DNA of 64,000 nucleotides. Origin: Orientallactaga sibirica (Eukaryota; Chordata; Mammalia; Rodentia; Dipodidae). Shown here piece by piece: positions 42,603 to 53,632 of this stretch. Numbering within the stretch: the first letter of the stretch is position 1; every line of letters begins with the position of its first letter. The DNA lies in contig JAEOAD010000045.1 of NCBI GenBank assembly GCA_036365145.1, positions 18,455,501 through 18,519,500 on the forward strand. Direction: 5' to 3'. Under the pieces are notes generated by a model. It did not search any database, had not been told where the DNA came from, and saw only the letters and a list, made by a program, of their open reading frames with translations. Position numbers and translations under genes: made by a program.

Positions 42603-43499
42603 CCCATGTTTCTTGCTTCACCCTGTGCAGCTCTAGGGTGCTCTACCTGATAGATCACAATGGTACCCTTCTTTGCTCTGACCATCCCGCATGGCAGCTA
42701 TGCTGGCTACAAACCCCCTCTAGAACTCTGTAAGGGATTTAGCTGGATGGCACAATACTCAAGGAGAAAGTGACTTTCAGGGCCAAGGTCAATACACTGA
42801 TTCTAGCATTCTATTTGCCTCTATCTCCTGAAACCGTTTGCAGAAAGGCTTTGGAAATTTCTCCAAAGGAAGTTGCTGAAGTCTCTGTCTCTCTTTCTCT
42901 ATTAGGTGTCATTCAGATGACGTGTCGGTCTTCCACTCAGGTCTTCAATGGCAACCCACCTGCCAGTTGAATTGAATCCGGAGACATTGCTGGTCCCAGT
43001 GTCTTGTTGATTCTCTGCTTCCAGCACACCTTTTCAGAGCTCTGTTTTACGGTTCCAGGCAGACTGGCTGCTTTCTGCCCTCTAGGGACATCTGAGGCTA
43101 GTACATCTTCATACCATTCTGTCCCCTGGAACATCTGAGGTGAGAGGAGGGGCTCAATAGTCACTATTGAGCAAGCCCTTTCACTCTTTGCATCTGCCTG
43201 GGAGGTCTGCCCATTGATTCCTAGTCTAGGGACCTGCACCTAAGCTTCTGTGAGGTCAGGCAGCTCGCTCAAGGCTATATTACTAAATGAAAAGAATATC
43301 GAGACTCTTAACTACCTGGATCTGGCACCAGGCCCAGACCTCGTTCCTTCTTCCAAGATCTCCAACCACCCCCCCCCTTCCTTTTTGTGGTGACATTTCA
43401 AATGCTACATCAGGTGTCCTTCTTCCCGAAATGTCCTAGCATCCTATAGAAGTCAGTTAGCATCCTTTATTATTATCAATTATTATCATTATTATTATT
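42603..43499. other. Unique upstream sequence
   Basis: No gene. A TTA-rich tract at about 43465-43503 leads into the next B1. Confidence 0.4.
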
Positions 43500-43646
43500 A
43501 TTTTGGTTTTTTTGAGGTAGGGTCTCACTCTGGCCAGGCTGACCTGGAATTCACTGTGTAGTCTCACGGTGGCCTTGAACTCATAGTGATCCTCCTGCCT
43601 CTGCCTCCCGAGTACTGAGATTAAAGGTGTGCACCACCACACCCGG
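43500..43646 (-). mobile_element. B1 SINE
   Basis: Head CCGGGTGTGGTGGTGCAC at 43646 on minus. Confidence 0.9.
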
Positions 43647-43677
43647 AATCTTTTATTTATTTATTTATTTATTTATT

Positions 43678-43841
43678 TTTTTTTTTTTAATTTTTTTGGT
43701 TTTTCGAGGTAGGGTCTCACTCTGATCCAGACTGACCTGGAATTAACTATGTAGTCTCAGGGTGGCCTTGAACTCACGGCGATCCTCCTACCTCTGCCTC
43801 CTGAGTGCTGGGATTAAAGGCGTGCGCCACCACGCCCGGCT
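43678..43841 (-). mobile_element. B1 SINE
   Basis: Near consensus. It inserted in the ATTT-rich sequence left of it, about 30 bp from the previous B1. Confidence 0.9.
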
Positions 43842-43961
43842 CTTTTATTATTTTTAATGACTGCATCCTGTGAATCAGGTAGGTTTCCACAGAAGGCTAC
43901 TCTGCTAGGACTTTGAGAGATGTCTTTGAATGAAGGATCCTTTCATAGAGGCTCAGGCTGG

Positions 43962-44077
43962 GAAGAAAGAAAGAAAAGAAAGAAAGGAAGAAAGGAAGAA
44001 AAGAAAAGAAAGAGAGAAAAATAAAGAAAGAAGGAAAGAAAGAAAGAAAGAAAGAAAGGAAGAAAGAAAGGAAGAAA

Positions 44078-44127
<50 letters not shown>
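43962..44127. repeat. (GAAA)n-type purine microsatellite
   Basis: About 165 bp of AAAG/AAGG units, imperfect at the left and perfect at the right (44080-44126). Confidence 0.95.
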
Positions 44128-44384
44128 CAAAAGCCACAGATACATGGAAACACCAGGGACAAGCCACACAGGACGCCATTGCCATCCTGGGGGCAGGGGA
44201 CAGGCAGGTGGGAAGCAAGGAAGGAGATGCTGGCCCTTCTCTGTGCCACCCTCCATTTTCCCAAGGATGCCAGGGCACCAGGGAACCTGAGGGTTCAAAG
44301 AAGGTTGGCCTCCCAGGCTCCAAGGCGAAAAGCAAAGAGCACAGAGAGCAGCAATGAGTTAAGTGATGGTTTGGCTTCTTGGTG
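44128..44384. other. Unique sequence
   Basis: No gene or repeat recognised. Confidence 0.4.
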
Positions 44385-44515
44385 GATTATGACAGCACCC
44401 ATTTACAGTAGCAGCACCCTCCACCCCCGCCTTTTAACCATGGTTTCAGATACCCACAGTAACTCCTGCCCAAGTGCATTAAATGGGAAGTTCCAGAAAT
44501 AAATAATTTGCAAGT

Positions 44516-44745
44516 TTATTTTATTTAAGATTGTACTTATTTATTTATTTATTTATGAGAGAGAGAGAAAGAAAGAAAGAAAGAAAGAAGCAGAGAGAGA
44601 AAGAATGAGTGTGCCAGAGTCTCCAGCCACTGCAAATGAACTCCAGACACATGCGCCACCTTGTGCATCTGGCTTACTTGGGTCCTGGGGAACCGAACCT
44701 GGGTCCTTTGACTTTTCAGGCAAGTGCCTTAACCCTTGAGCCACT
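44516..44745 (-). mobile_element. Dip SINE lacking its extreme 5' end
   Basis: It ends at CTTGAGCCACTTACAAG instead of the usual CTCTCCAGCCC, so the head is lost. GCAAGTTTTA / ACAAGTTTTA flanks it. Confidence 0.8.
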
Positions 44746-44761
44746 TACAAGTTTTAAATAC

Positions 44762-44929
44762 ACATTTATTTAATTTGCATGTATTTGTGTGTGCATGCAC
44801 ATGCCAGGGTCTTTTGCCATTGCAAATGAATGCTTGTCTGGTTTTTCATGGGTGGCTGGGGCATTGAACCCAGGTTGGCAGGCTTTATAAGCAAGTGCCT
44901 TTAACTGCCTGCCATCTCTCCAGCTCTCA
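44762..44929 (-). mobile_element. Dip SINE, diverged
   Basis: TGCCAGGGTCTTTTGCCATTG body, head ATCTCTCCAGCTC. Confidence 0.7.
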
Positions 44930-45571
44930 TTTGCAAGCTTGAATGTGTGTGCTCTTCTGAGTAGTGTGAGGAAATCGTCCACTTACTTTCCCCTCCACCT
45001 TTGGCCGGTGTGTCTCCACTGCATGTAATACCGACCTGAGGGTTTCATCATGCGTATTACCTCTCCTGTCCCAAAGCCACTGTGCTCGTGTTTAAGTAAT
45101 TTCTATTTTCTTCATAATGACCTCAAAGTGTGAGGACAGTGATATAAAGGAGGCACTGGCATAAAGCATGGCAGGGACAGATGGAGTGGGCACTGTGGTG
45201 AGATGTTTCCAGAGCACATAGGAAAACAGTGTATTGCAGGGCTTGGCGCTACCTGCTGTTTCAGTATTTCCCCACGGGTAAGTGGAGAGCTATATTATCC
45301 AACTATTCTGGGAGTCAGAAGTGCAAACGGGGTCTCTTGGGGCTAAAATCAAGCTGTGGGCAAGGCTGAATCCTGTCTTCCTCTTGGGGCTAAGGTCAAA
45401 GTGTGGGCAGGGCTGAGGTATCTTGTTCTGGAGGTGCTGGTGGAGAATCTGTTCTTTGCCTTTTCCAGCTTCAAGAGGCTGCCTGCTTTCCTTGACTCAC
45501 GGTCCTCTTCTATTTCATGATGCCAACGGTGGCCTGCTGAGCCTCCTAGGCTCATTTCTAGCTCTGATTTT

Positions 45572-45872
45572 TCTTTTTGTCTCTGTGGCAATGACCTTCT
45601 GTTTGCTGGGTGAGGGAAGACCCTCCCAGAAACAGCTCATGGAAGGCAAGGCTGTATTTCAGGCTTACAGTTTCGAGAAGTTTCATCGTGGTGGGGAAGG
45701 CATGGCATGGGCAGACAGTCAGCAAGGCATTCCATCTCCACACAGCAGGAAGGAAGTAGCACTAGACCCTGCTCCCAGCAACATACCTCCTCTAGCAAGG
45801 ACCCACCTCCCAAAACACATGAGGCTGTGTGTGTGTGGGGGGGAGTATTTTATATGCTAACCATCTCAGCCT
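45572..45872 (-). mobile_element. MaLR-type LTR, diverged
   Basis: AGAAACAGCTCATGGAAGGC, TTTCATCGTGGTGGGGAAGGC and TCTAGCAAGGACCCACC keep the family order. The outer ends are eroded. Confidence 0.6.
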
Positions 45873-46231
45873 CCCACATTCTCATTGAAGGACCCTGTTA
45901 TTACATGGAGCCCCATGTGATCCACAATGAACTCCTTGTATTAGTCTGCTGGTTGGCAACCTTAATTCCCTCTGCAGAATTCATTCCTCCCTTACTATCT
46001 AACATATCCAAAGGGCCCTGGGGTGAGGATGAGGAGATCCCTGTGGGAGTGAAGGTTGGCGGTCTCTTTAGGACAGGTGCCAAGCACAAGAAAATAAGTT
46101 CACCCAAATCGCCTGCTGGTTGTCTAAGAGGTGGTCCATTTCTCCTTTGTGGAGGCTTCTGAGGACAGAGACTGAGTCCCCTGCTTGTATAACATTCTAC
46201 CCCAAGACTCGATGTTCTAAAGCACTGATAT

Positions 46232-46768
46232 CGCTGTGATGATAATATTGATTGTCAACATGACAGGCTTGAGAATCACCTAGGAGACAAATCTCTGAGC
46301 TTGGTCTGTGGAGGAGTTTCTAGATTAAGTTAATTAAAAGTGGAAATACCCACCCTCATGGTGGGTGGCATCATACCATGGCTTTGGGTCCAGATTGAAT
46401 AAAAAAGGAGAAAGTGAGCTGAACACCAGCATTTGTTCTCTGCCACCCAACTGTGGGTGCTGCCTTAAATTGCCTCTGCCATGTCTCCCCACCATGATGG
46501 ACTAGACCCTGCACATGAGCCAAAGTAAACCCTTCTTTACTTGATTCACTTTTGTTAGATGTAGCAGCAAGAGTGAGCTAACTCTGAACACCATGGCCTA
46601 ATACATCTCAAGGTCTGCCCCCAGTGACACACCTCCTTCAGCAAGGCTCTTCAGCTGGGGATCAAGCAGGAGACATAAGCACATGTGCATGAGGCTATGG
46701 GGGACATTTTATAGTCAAACTACCACATCAGGTACTTTGTGGCAGCAACAAGAAAAGTAACTAATATT
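46232..46768 (+). mobile_element. ERVL-class LTR, split by a MaLR fragment
   Basis: TGTGATGATAATATTGATTGTC opens an LTR with GAGAATCACCTAGGAGACAAA, CCCACCATGATGGACTAG and AAAGTAAACCCTTC. The end (AGCAACAAGAAAAGTAACTAAT) lies beyond an inserted LTR piece. I match this to MLT2/MT2-like LTRs by layout. Confidence 0.5.
46571..46727 (-). mobile_element. MaLR-type LTR fragment
   Basis: AGCTAACTCTGAACACCATGG and CAGTGACACACCTCCTTCAGC match the second half of the family LTR, ending ACTACCACA. Confidence 0.6.
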
Positions 46769-46787
46769 TCTTTGTTTTTGAGAATTT

Positions 46788-47021
46788 CTTTATTATTATT
46801 TATTTTGAGAGAGAGAGAGAAAGAGGGAGAGAGAGAGAGAGAGAGAGAGGGAGAATGGGCATGCCAGGGCCTTCAGCAGACATGTGCACCCCCTTGTGCG
46901 CTTGTGTGACATTGCACACTTGCATCACTGTGTGTCTGGCTATGTGGGACCTAGAGATTCAAACGTGAGTTCTTAGCCTTTGCAGGCAAGCACCTTAACC
47001 ACTAAGCAATCTCTGCAGCCC
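46788..47021 (-). mobile_element. Dip SINE, long variant
   Basis: Head ATCTCTGCAGCCC at 47021. It is flanked by AATTTCTTT words. Confidence 0.8.
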
Positions 47022-47031
47022 AAATTTCTTT

Positions 47032-47256
47032 TTAAAAAGTATTTTATTTATTTGAGAGGGAGAGGTAGATAGAGAGAGAATGGGCATGCCCGGACCTCTG
47101 GCCACTGCAAACGAACTCCAGACACATGCATCACCTTGTTCACATGGCTTAAGTTAATTTAATTTAATGCTCCAGTACATGGGTACTGGGGAATTGAACC
47201 TGGGACCTTAGGCTTCACAGGCAAGCACTTTAACTGCTAAGTCATCTCTTCAGCCC
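47032..47256 (-). mobile_element. Dip SINE with short internal insertion
   Basis: An extra AAGTTAATTTAATTTAATGC segment sits inside the body at about 47150-47170. Confidence 0.8.
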
Positions 47257-47257
47257 C

Positions 47258-47392
47258 TCTTTTTTTTTTTTTTCAAGGTAGAGTATTGCTCTAGTTCAGG
47301 CTGACCTGGAATTCACTATGTAGTGTCAGGCTGGCCTCAAACTCATAGCTATCCTCCTACCTTTGTCCCTCTAGTGCCACCATGCCTGGCTA
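47258..47392 (-). mobile_element. B1 SINE, shortened
   Basis: The CCCGAGTGCTGGGATTAAAGG segment is reduced to CCTCTAGTGCC near the head. Confidence 0.8.
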
Positions 47393-48448
47393 CAATTTCT
47401 TATCACACATATGTCAGTTAGTCATGCAGGCTGGCCTGGGCTGGCCTGCTGAGCATCCCTGCATCTCACTGTGAGTTGTAGGGGGATAGCTCAGCATCAC
47501 AAGTCTCTCATCTTCCTGGGACCAGTGTGTCAGCAGAGTGGGAACTTGCCAGAGAAGGTCAAAGGTGCAAGAAAACACATGGTCCTTCCTGAGATTGACT
47601 TCAGAGTAATGACTTCCATCACCCACCATTGGTCAAAGCTGGTCCCATGGGCAAGCCCAAAGCCAAGGGCTAAGAAGGCACACTCCACCTGAACAAGGCC
47701 ATGCCAGAGGTGGCTGCAGGCAGGGAGGAGAGAGACAGGAGCACAGCTCACTGCATGCAAAGGGCTGTGTCTTGATCGTACTATTTTTCTCTGCCACTCC
47801 AGAGCCTTGCTCACTCCCAAGCTGACTCTGTGTGGAAATGTATCTAGCGATGGATGAGTGAATGAGGGAATTCCCACCAGTGGGAAGTACGTAGCTAAAG
47901 CTCAGTGTGCTCCACTATAGTGGAGACAGTACCTTGCTCTGGCTCCTCAGCTGGGGACGGCAGCTGGCAGGGCATGAACACCCCGACAACGTGTCTTTCC
48001 TTGCATGGTAAGCAGATTGCAGCTCCCAGCGGGAGAGTGTGCGAGGAGTGTGGCTTTCCTCTGGGGGGCCTCTGGAGGACTGTGGAGTGCCCCAGTGACA
48101 GGCAGGCATCATGCCACCACCACATCTCTGCTCTCTGCTGCCTCATTACTTTGTCCCTTCCCTCCCTCAGTAGGCTTCTCCTGCCTAAGCTGAAGCATAT
48201 GGGACAGCTCTTCAGATGGGCCACAGTGTTCAGGCTGATCACCTGCTATCACCATGCTTATGGTCTCCCAAGAGACACAGAGCTTCACAGGCCATAATGG
48301 GACGGGTGCTTCAACAGGGTCCATACCAAGCTGTGCAAGAAGTGACATTGGAGCTTGGGGCTGATGAACAAGAGGGTGTTTGCTAGGCAGACAGGTAGAG
48401 ATGGGGCCTCCTAGAAGTCAGACGAGATGATGTCATTGTGCAAATGGC
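47393..48448. other. Unique or ancient-repeat sequence
   Basis: 47480-47700 (CACCCACCATTGGTCAAAGC, CATGGGCAAGCCCAAAGCC) may belong to the same unassigned old family as 12.2-12.6 kb. The remainder is unique; frames of 115-130 codons overlap on both strands without a domain. Confidence 0.35.
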
Positions 48449-48449
48449 T

Positions 48450-48450
48450 C

Positions 48451-48509
<59 letters not shown>
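48450..48509. repeat. Compound (CT)n(GT)n microsatellite
   Basis: About 13 CT units joined directly to about 16 GT units. Confidence 0.95.
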
Positions 48510-48510
<1 letters not shown>

Positions 48511-48697
48511 AGTGTCCTGGGAAACAAAATGGTTCAGTTCTGCTGGAGCAGAGTACTTGTGAAGACTGGAGAGGGCACAGGGCAAGAGGCCTGCACTGGA
48601 CAGAGGAATAATGTCATGAGCATGGTTTGGATTTGTCTGTTAAGCTGGGGTTGGGAGACTTTTTCTATGCAGGACAGGCAGTTAAGATTCCAAGTTT

Positions 48698-48777
48698 GGG
48701 GTTGGGGATTTAGCTCAGTGGATGAGTGCTTGCCTAAGCAAGCGCACCGAGAAAAAAAAAAGAGAGAGAGAGAGAGA
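48698..48777 (+). mobile_element. ID SINE, 3'-shortened
   Basis: GGTTGGGGATTTAGCTCAGTGG, then GAGTGCTTGCCTAAGCAAGCGC, then an A-rich/GA tail. This is the BC1-derived ID element of rodents. AGATTCCAAGTTTGG flanks it on both sides (about 48685 and 48778). Confidence 0.85.
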
Positions 48778-48883
48778 GATTCCAAGTTTGGCATGATGGA
48801 TAGTTTCTGGGACATCTTCTCAATGCTGCCATTGTGGGTGAAAACTACCAGAATTGATACATCAATCAATAGATCTAACAAGG

Positions 48884-49172
48884 GCTGGAGAGACAGCTGA
48901 GTTGGTAAGGTGATTGCCTCACAAACATGAGGACCTGGGTTTGACCCCCCGACCCCACATAAAATGTCAGGCATTGTGCACACCTGTAATCCGACCGTGA
49001 GGAGGTGGAGACAGGAGGATCCCTGGGACTTGTTGACCAGCCAATCTAACCTATTAGCGAGTTCCAAGCCAGTGAGAGATGGTTTTTCTCAAAAGAAGTA
49101 GATAGCATTCCTTAGGGGACAAAGGTTGTCCTTTGTCCCTCACATGCACATGAACACAAGTGCACATATCCA
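48884..49172 (+). mobile_element. B3 SINE
   Basis: GGGCTGGAGAGACAGCTGAG head, ATGAGGACCTGGGTTTGACC B-box area, GGAGACAGGAGGATCCCTGGG centre and CACATGCACATGAACAC end match the mouse-type B3 layout. Confidence 0.75.
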
Positions 49173-49192
49173 ATTAAAAAACTTTATTATAG

Positions 49193-49374
49193 GGCTGGAA
49201 ACATGACTTAGTGGTTAAGACAGTTGCCTGCAAATCCAAAGGATCCTAGTTCAATTCTCCAGGACCCACGTAAGCCAGATGCCCAAGTGGGAACATGCAT
49301 CTGGAGTTCGTTTGCGGTGGCTGGAGGCCCCTAGTGCGCCCATTCTCTCTCTCTGGCTCTTTCTCTCTCTCAAA

Positions 49375-49405
<31 letters not shown>

Positions 49406-49430
49406 ATATATTTAAAAGACAAGTATATGT
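49193..49430 (+). mobile_element. Dip SINE
   Basis: AAAAAACTTTATTATA is duplicated on both sides. The tail includes about nine AAAT units. Confidence 0.9.
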
Positions 49431-49452
49431 TAAAAAAAAAACTTTATTATAA

Positions 49453-49592
49453 AGTCGGATGTGGTGGCACATACCTTTAATCCTGGCATTCAGGAGGCTG
49501 AAGTAGGAGGATCCCGATGAAGCTAGTCTGGGGCTGCAGAATGAGTTCCAGGTTAGCCTGGGCTAGAGTGAGACCCTATCTTAAACAAACAG
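49453..49592 (+). mobile_element. B1 SINE, diverged
   Basis: GTCGGATGTGGTGGCACATACC head and CCTGGGCTAGAGTGAGACCC near the end. Confidence 0.85.
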
Positions 49593-50322
49593 AGCTAATA
49601 GCAGCATAGGTCAGATTTGGGTCATGGACTATTAGGGATTTGTTGATCCTTGCACTAAACACGAAGTTACAAGCTAGCAGCCTCCAGGCCAATTCTGGCC
49701 CCTCGCCCTCCATATTTTTGTTTTGTTTGTGTTTTTAAACTAATGTTTAAAAAATGAGGCATTTTCACACAAAAATCCAGATGTCTAGGTCTCGTAAAGG
49801 ATCAGGAGCCCTGGTTTTAACATGCTGGCATCCCACATGACAGTGCGGGCTGATCCCCTGCCTCAGGTTGTGGGGTCTCCAATTTGCCTCCCAGCTTCCA
49901 TTTCCATTTTCCTGGGGGGGGGGCGCTAATATTTGTTTGGTGTTTCTTCCCAAACTATTAGTGTCCTAGGATGGCCTGGGAGCAAAGTACCACATATGTG
50001 ATCATTTAAACACTAGGCCATTCTGAGGACCAGAGGGTCAAGGTCAAGGGTCAGCAGCGTTGGTTTCTTCTGAGGCCTGAGAAGGAGAATGGTCTCTAGG
50101 TCTTATAGATGGTGTTGGCCTTGTATCTTCACAGAATCTGCACTCTACATGTGTCCTTGTGTCCAAATATCCTTTTTGTATGTGGACATCAGTCCTGTTT
50201 GGTCAGGACCCACCTCAAAGACCTCATTTTACCTTGATTACCTCTGTAAAGATTCTATCTCTAAATAGGGTCACAGTCTGAGGTCTTGGGGATTAGCACT
50301 CAGACATTGTTTTTAAAAATCT

Positions 50323-50562
50323 GGGCTGGAGAGATGGCTTAGCGGTTAAGCGCTTGCCTGTGAAGCCTAAGGACCCTGGTTCAAGGCTCGATTCCCCAGG
50401 ACCCACATAAGCCAGATGCATGAGGTGGCACATGCATCTAGAGTTCGTATGCAGTGGCTGGAGGCCCTGGCATGCCCATTCTCTCTCTCTCTGTCTCTCT
50501 CCTTCCCTGCCTGTTTCTGTATCTCTCTCACAAATAAATGAATAAAAGAAATTAGAAAAAAA
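50323..50562 (+). mobile_element. Dip SINE
   Basis: GGGCTGGAGAGATGGCTTAGC head. TTTTTAAAAATCT flanks it. Confidence 0.9.
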
Positions 50563-50574
50563 ATTTTAAAAATC

Positions 50575-50790
50575 TTACTGACTTTATGAGAGAGAGAGTT
50601 AGAGAGAGGGAGAGAGAATTGGAGTGCCAGGGCCTCTAGCCACTGCAATTGAACTCCAGACTCATGTGCCATCTTGTGCACATGCATCACCGTGTACATC
50701 TATCTGGCTTACGTGGGTTCTGGGGAGTTGAACCTGGGTCCTTAGGCTTTGTAGGCAAGCACCTTAAACACTAAGCCATTTCTCCAAACC
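50575..50790 (-). mobile_element. Dip SINE
   Basis: GAGTGCCAGGGCCTCTAGCC body, head ATTTCTCCAAACC. It forms an inverted pair with the preceding copy. Confidence 0.8.
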
Positions 50791-50832
50791 TCAACATATC
50801 TTTTTGGGGAGTCACAATTGAACTCATAATAT

Positions 50833-52022
50833 CTGGTCCCTTTACAACTTCCTCTTTCCTGCCTGCTCTGTCCTCACTGTGAGGATATAGCTCGGTGTTT
50901 CTAGCATAGTTTGATCTGCCTGTTCTGGAGCCTTGCAGGGGATGGCGGAAGATGTCATTGGAGCCAGCAGAGCCATAGGGGAGTCTGGGCAGGGGCAGGA
51001 GTGGTAAGAGTAGTAAGGAGCTGCAGGGTAGGGCCAGAGCAGAGGTGGAAATTGGAGCACGTGCTGAGGCCTGGAGGGGAGACAGGGCAGCTAATGCCCA
51101 GGCTTTCGGCTTGAGAACACTCTGGGTTGCTGTGGTTTACCAAAGGAGCCAGCACATTTGAGTGCAGGTTTTGTCCAGAGCGAGACTACACGCTGAGATG
51201 GAAGAGAAGAGCGAAAGTACACACAGTATTTCTACAGAAAGAGACCTAGGTTCAGACTGCCAGGAGAGAAGAAGGGGACATTTCAAGGGTAGGGGACTTA
51301 GAGAAGCCACAGCAGAGGGGAGGAACTGTCTCATTTGTCTGAGTCATGTGGTATGTGATGTTTTTACCCTTCTCTGAAGCAAGGGTCTTTGAAGTCCCCC
51401 CACCCCACCTCTGCAAAGGCTCCTCCCGACCTGTACCTTTGGATTCAACCACAAGATATGACCTGGGATCCTACTGCTCCAAGGCAGCTGAGAAACCCTG
51501 AAGCAGAGCCAAGTGGGCTGCCTGGCTGACCACAACAGACAGTCTCACGCAGGAGCCAGAGTACTGGCTCCTCTCCTCTGATAATCTGTGCTGCCTGCTA
51601 GACAGACAGGGAAACTGAGGCCTCAGGAGATGAGAGATCTACCCAATCAAAAGAATCAAAGATCCAGGTTCCCTAATTCCTCACCCCGGATTCCTTCTTT
51701 CTACTTCAGGACAGTGACTGCCGCCCAGTTTCAGTTTGGTTCATTTGTTGAACAAATGTGTTACTAGAGATATTGTAGGTAGCTTGGGATTTTTTTCCCC
51801 AGTCATCAAAGAGTTTGGTGTGGCAGTAGTTGTGGTAAGATACCTTAAACAGCCCATGATACATAGCACATGCTAAGGGAGTCAAGAGAGACGTGCCCGG
51901 GGGAGAGAGGACAGATGCAAAGGCAAATTTGTTCTTGGGAGACAAAAGGTCTTTAATAAGCATTCCATGCATCACAGCAAATGTCTAAGAGCAGAGTTTC
52001 AGGCACAAGGACAAACAAGATG
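50833..52022. other. Unique upstream sequence with MIR
   Basis: No gene. A MIR-like core lies at about 51600-51690 (GACAGGGAAACTGAGGCC). Confidence 0.4.
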
Positions 52023-52057
52023 TCTTCTTTTTATTTATTTGAAAAAAAGAGAGAGAG

Positions 52058-52095
<38 letters not shown>

Positions 52096-52222
52096 GGTGC
52101 ACCAGGGCCTCTAGCCACTGCTAACAAACTCCAGATGCGTGCTCCACCTTGTGCATCTGGCTTACGTGGGTCCTTAGGCTTCAGAGGCAAATGACTTAAA
52201 GGCTAAGCCATATCTCTAGCCC
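52023..52222 (-). mobile_element. Dip SINE
   Basis: Head ATCTCTAGCCC. CAAGATGTCTT / CAAGATATCTT flanks it. Confidence 0.85.
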
Positions 52223-52230
52223 AAGATATC

Positions 52231-52373
52231 TTTTTTTCTTTGGTTTTTCAAGGTAGGGTTTCACTTTAACTCAGGCTGACCTGGAATTCACAGGGTGACC
52301 TTGAACTCATGGCGATCCTCCGACCTCTGCCTCCCAAGTGTTGGGATTAAAGGCATGTGCCATCATGCCTGGC
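52231..52373 (-). mobile_element. B1 SINE with small deletion
   Basis: The CTATGTAGTCT segment is missing. CAAGATGTCT recurs at 52375, so Dip and B1 used the same target. Confidence 0.85.
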
Positions 52374-52530
52374 CCAAGATGTCTACTTTTTAAGGTCCCT
52401 TAGAATGAGGTAGGAAGGGAGGAGAGCCCCACATTGTGAGGAAGCAGGCTTAGTTAATGTGTGACCTGTGCTATTGACTTTAAGACTATAAGGTCACAGA
52501 GGTGCTGAAAGGGGAGCGGGGCTTTGTTCA

Positions 52531-52848
52531 TATGGTGGCGTGAATGTAAAATGTCCCCCATAGACTCACGTGTTTTGAATACTTGGTCCTCAGCTGGTGG
52601 CATTTTGGGGGAGCTGTGGAGCCTTTGGGATGTGGAGTTTTGCTGGAGGAATTAAGTCCTGGGAATGGTTTTTGGGGGTGATACAGTCCTCCCTTGCTGC
52701 TGATGTATGAAGATGTCATCCAACTGTCCTGTCTGTTCTGCCATGACAAAACTTCCCCGTGAAACTTTAAGCCTAAATAAACTCTTTTCTCCCACCAGCT
52801 GCTTTTGGGTTGGTATTTTGTCCCAGCAACAAGAAGGTAACTGCCACA
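52531..52848 (+). mobile_element. MaLR-type solo LTR, 318 bp
   Basis: TATGGTGGCGTGAATG opens it and GTAACTGCCACA closes it. Perfect 5-bp duplications GTTCA (52526-52530, 52849-52853). AATAAA lies near 52777. Confidence 0.85.
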
Positions 52849-53363
52849 GTTCATGTGTGACCTCTGTCAAGCCGCCTTAGAAGCCAGGCAGCAGGGGGAA
52901 GGAGCTGCGGTTCTTTGGGACAGCTGCGAGGGGATGTGTGTGGTGGGATCTATGAGGCTCTGCATAATCCCACCTGGAGGGTCTGAGTCCTAACAAACGT
53001 GAGACAACTAATCCTGCTAGAGGAAATCAAAGCCAGCTTCCTGGAAGAGGGGGTGTCTGAGCTGAGTCATAAAAAAAAATATGAGAAGGGATCAATGAGA
53101 GGGAGGGGGTTGGCATGAGTGAAGTGCAGCTGGAGGTGAAGTCCAGCCTGCGGCCAGGGGCATGGCAGGTGTGTGTGTGTGGGGGGGGTGGAGGGTGGTC
53201 AGCCACACATGGGTATCATATTCCTGTGAGACCTCCAAGCCTGGAGATGAATGTCGGCACATATCCAGGTCTTTATCTCACAAACACAGCTGTCCGCAGG
53301 CTGGGAGGTATGGGATGGCCTTGACACATCAGCTCATCTCCGAGGCTTAGGTGGCCTCTCTCT

Positions 53364-53500
53364 CTCTTGTTTTTTCAAGGTAGGTCTTGTTCTAGCCCAG
53401 GCTGACCTGGAATTCACTATGGAGTTTCAGGGTGGCCTCAAATGCACAGTGATCCTCCTACCGTGGCCTCCAGAGCTGCGATTAAAGGTGTGCTCTCTCT
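53364..53500 (-). mobile_element. B1 SINE, diverged
   Basis: TTTTTTCAAGGTAGGTCTTG through GATTAAAGGTGTGCT. Confidence 0.8.
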
Positions 53501-53539
53501 TTTTCTGCCTCTCTCTTTCCCTCCCTCCCTCTCACTCAC

Positions 53540-53632
53540 TTGGTTGTTTTCATTATTTTATGGGGGTGGGGATAGAACCCAGAGTTTCGTGCATAGTAGG
53601 CAAAGCTGTACCACTAAGCCACACTTTAAGCC
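53540..53632 (-). mobile_element. ID-like SINE, diverged
   Basis: GGGATAGAACCCAGAGTTTCG and TACCACTAAGCCACACTTTAAGCCC read as the reverse of an ID head. Confidence 0.55.

Larger units (their letters stand above)
44385..45150 (-). mobile_element. Old Tigger-like DNA transposon, split by two Dip copies
   Basis: AACCATGGTTTCAGATACCC and TTCCAGAAATAAATAATTTGC precede the SINEs. CTCTTCTGAGTAGTGTGAGG, then GTGCTCGTGTTTAAGTAATT, follow them. This order matches a pogo/Tigger-family element widespread in mammals. No transposase frame survives. Confidence 0.55.
49955..50832 (-). mobile_element. MLT1-class MaLR LTR, split by two Dip copies
   Basis: ATTAGTGTCCTAGGATGGCC, TATCCTTTTTGTATGTGGAC, GATTACCTCTGTAAAGATTC and, after the SINEs, TCAACATATCTTTTTGGGG with CACAATTGAACTCATAA. 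The order matches a reverse-oriented MLT1 LTR. Confidence 0.7.

Noticed and set aside
43897..44502. Lys/Glu-rich frame of 190 codons and antisense Phe/Leu/Ser frames
   Set aside because: They are translations of the (GAAA)n tract.
47905..48348. Overlapping frames of 80-130 codons on both strands
   Set aside because: Multiple frames open at once, with no domain, splice sites or codon bias that would favour one.
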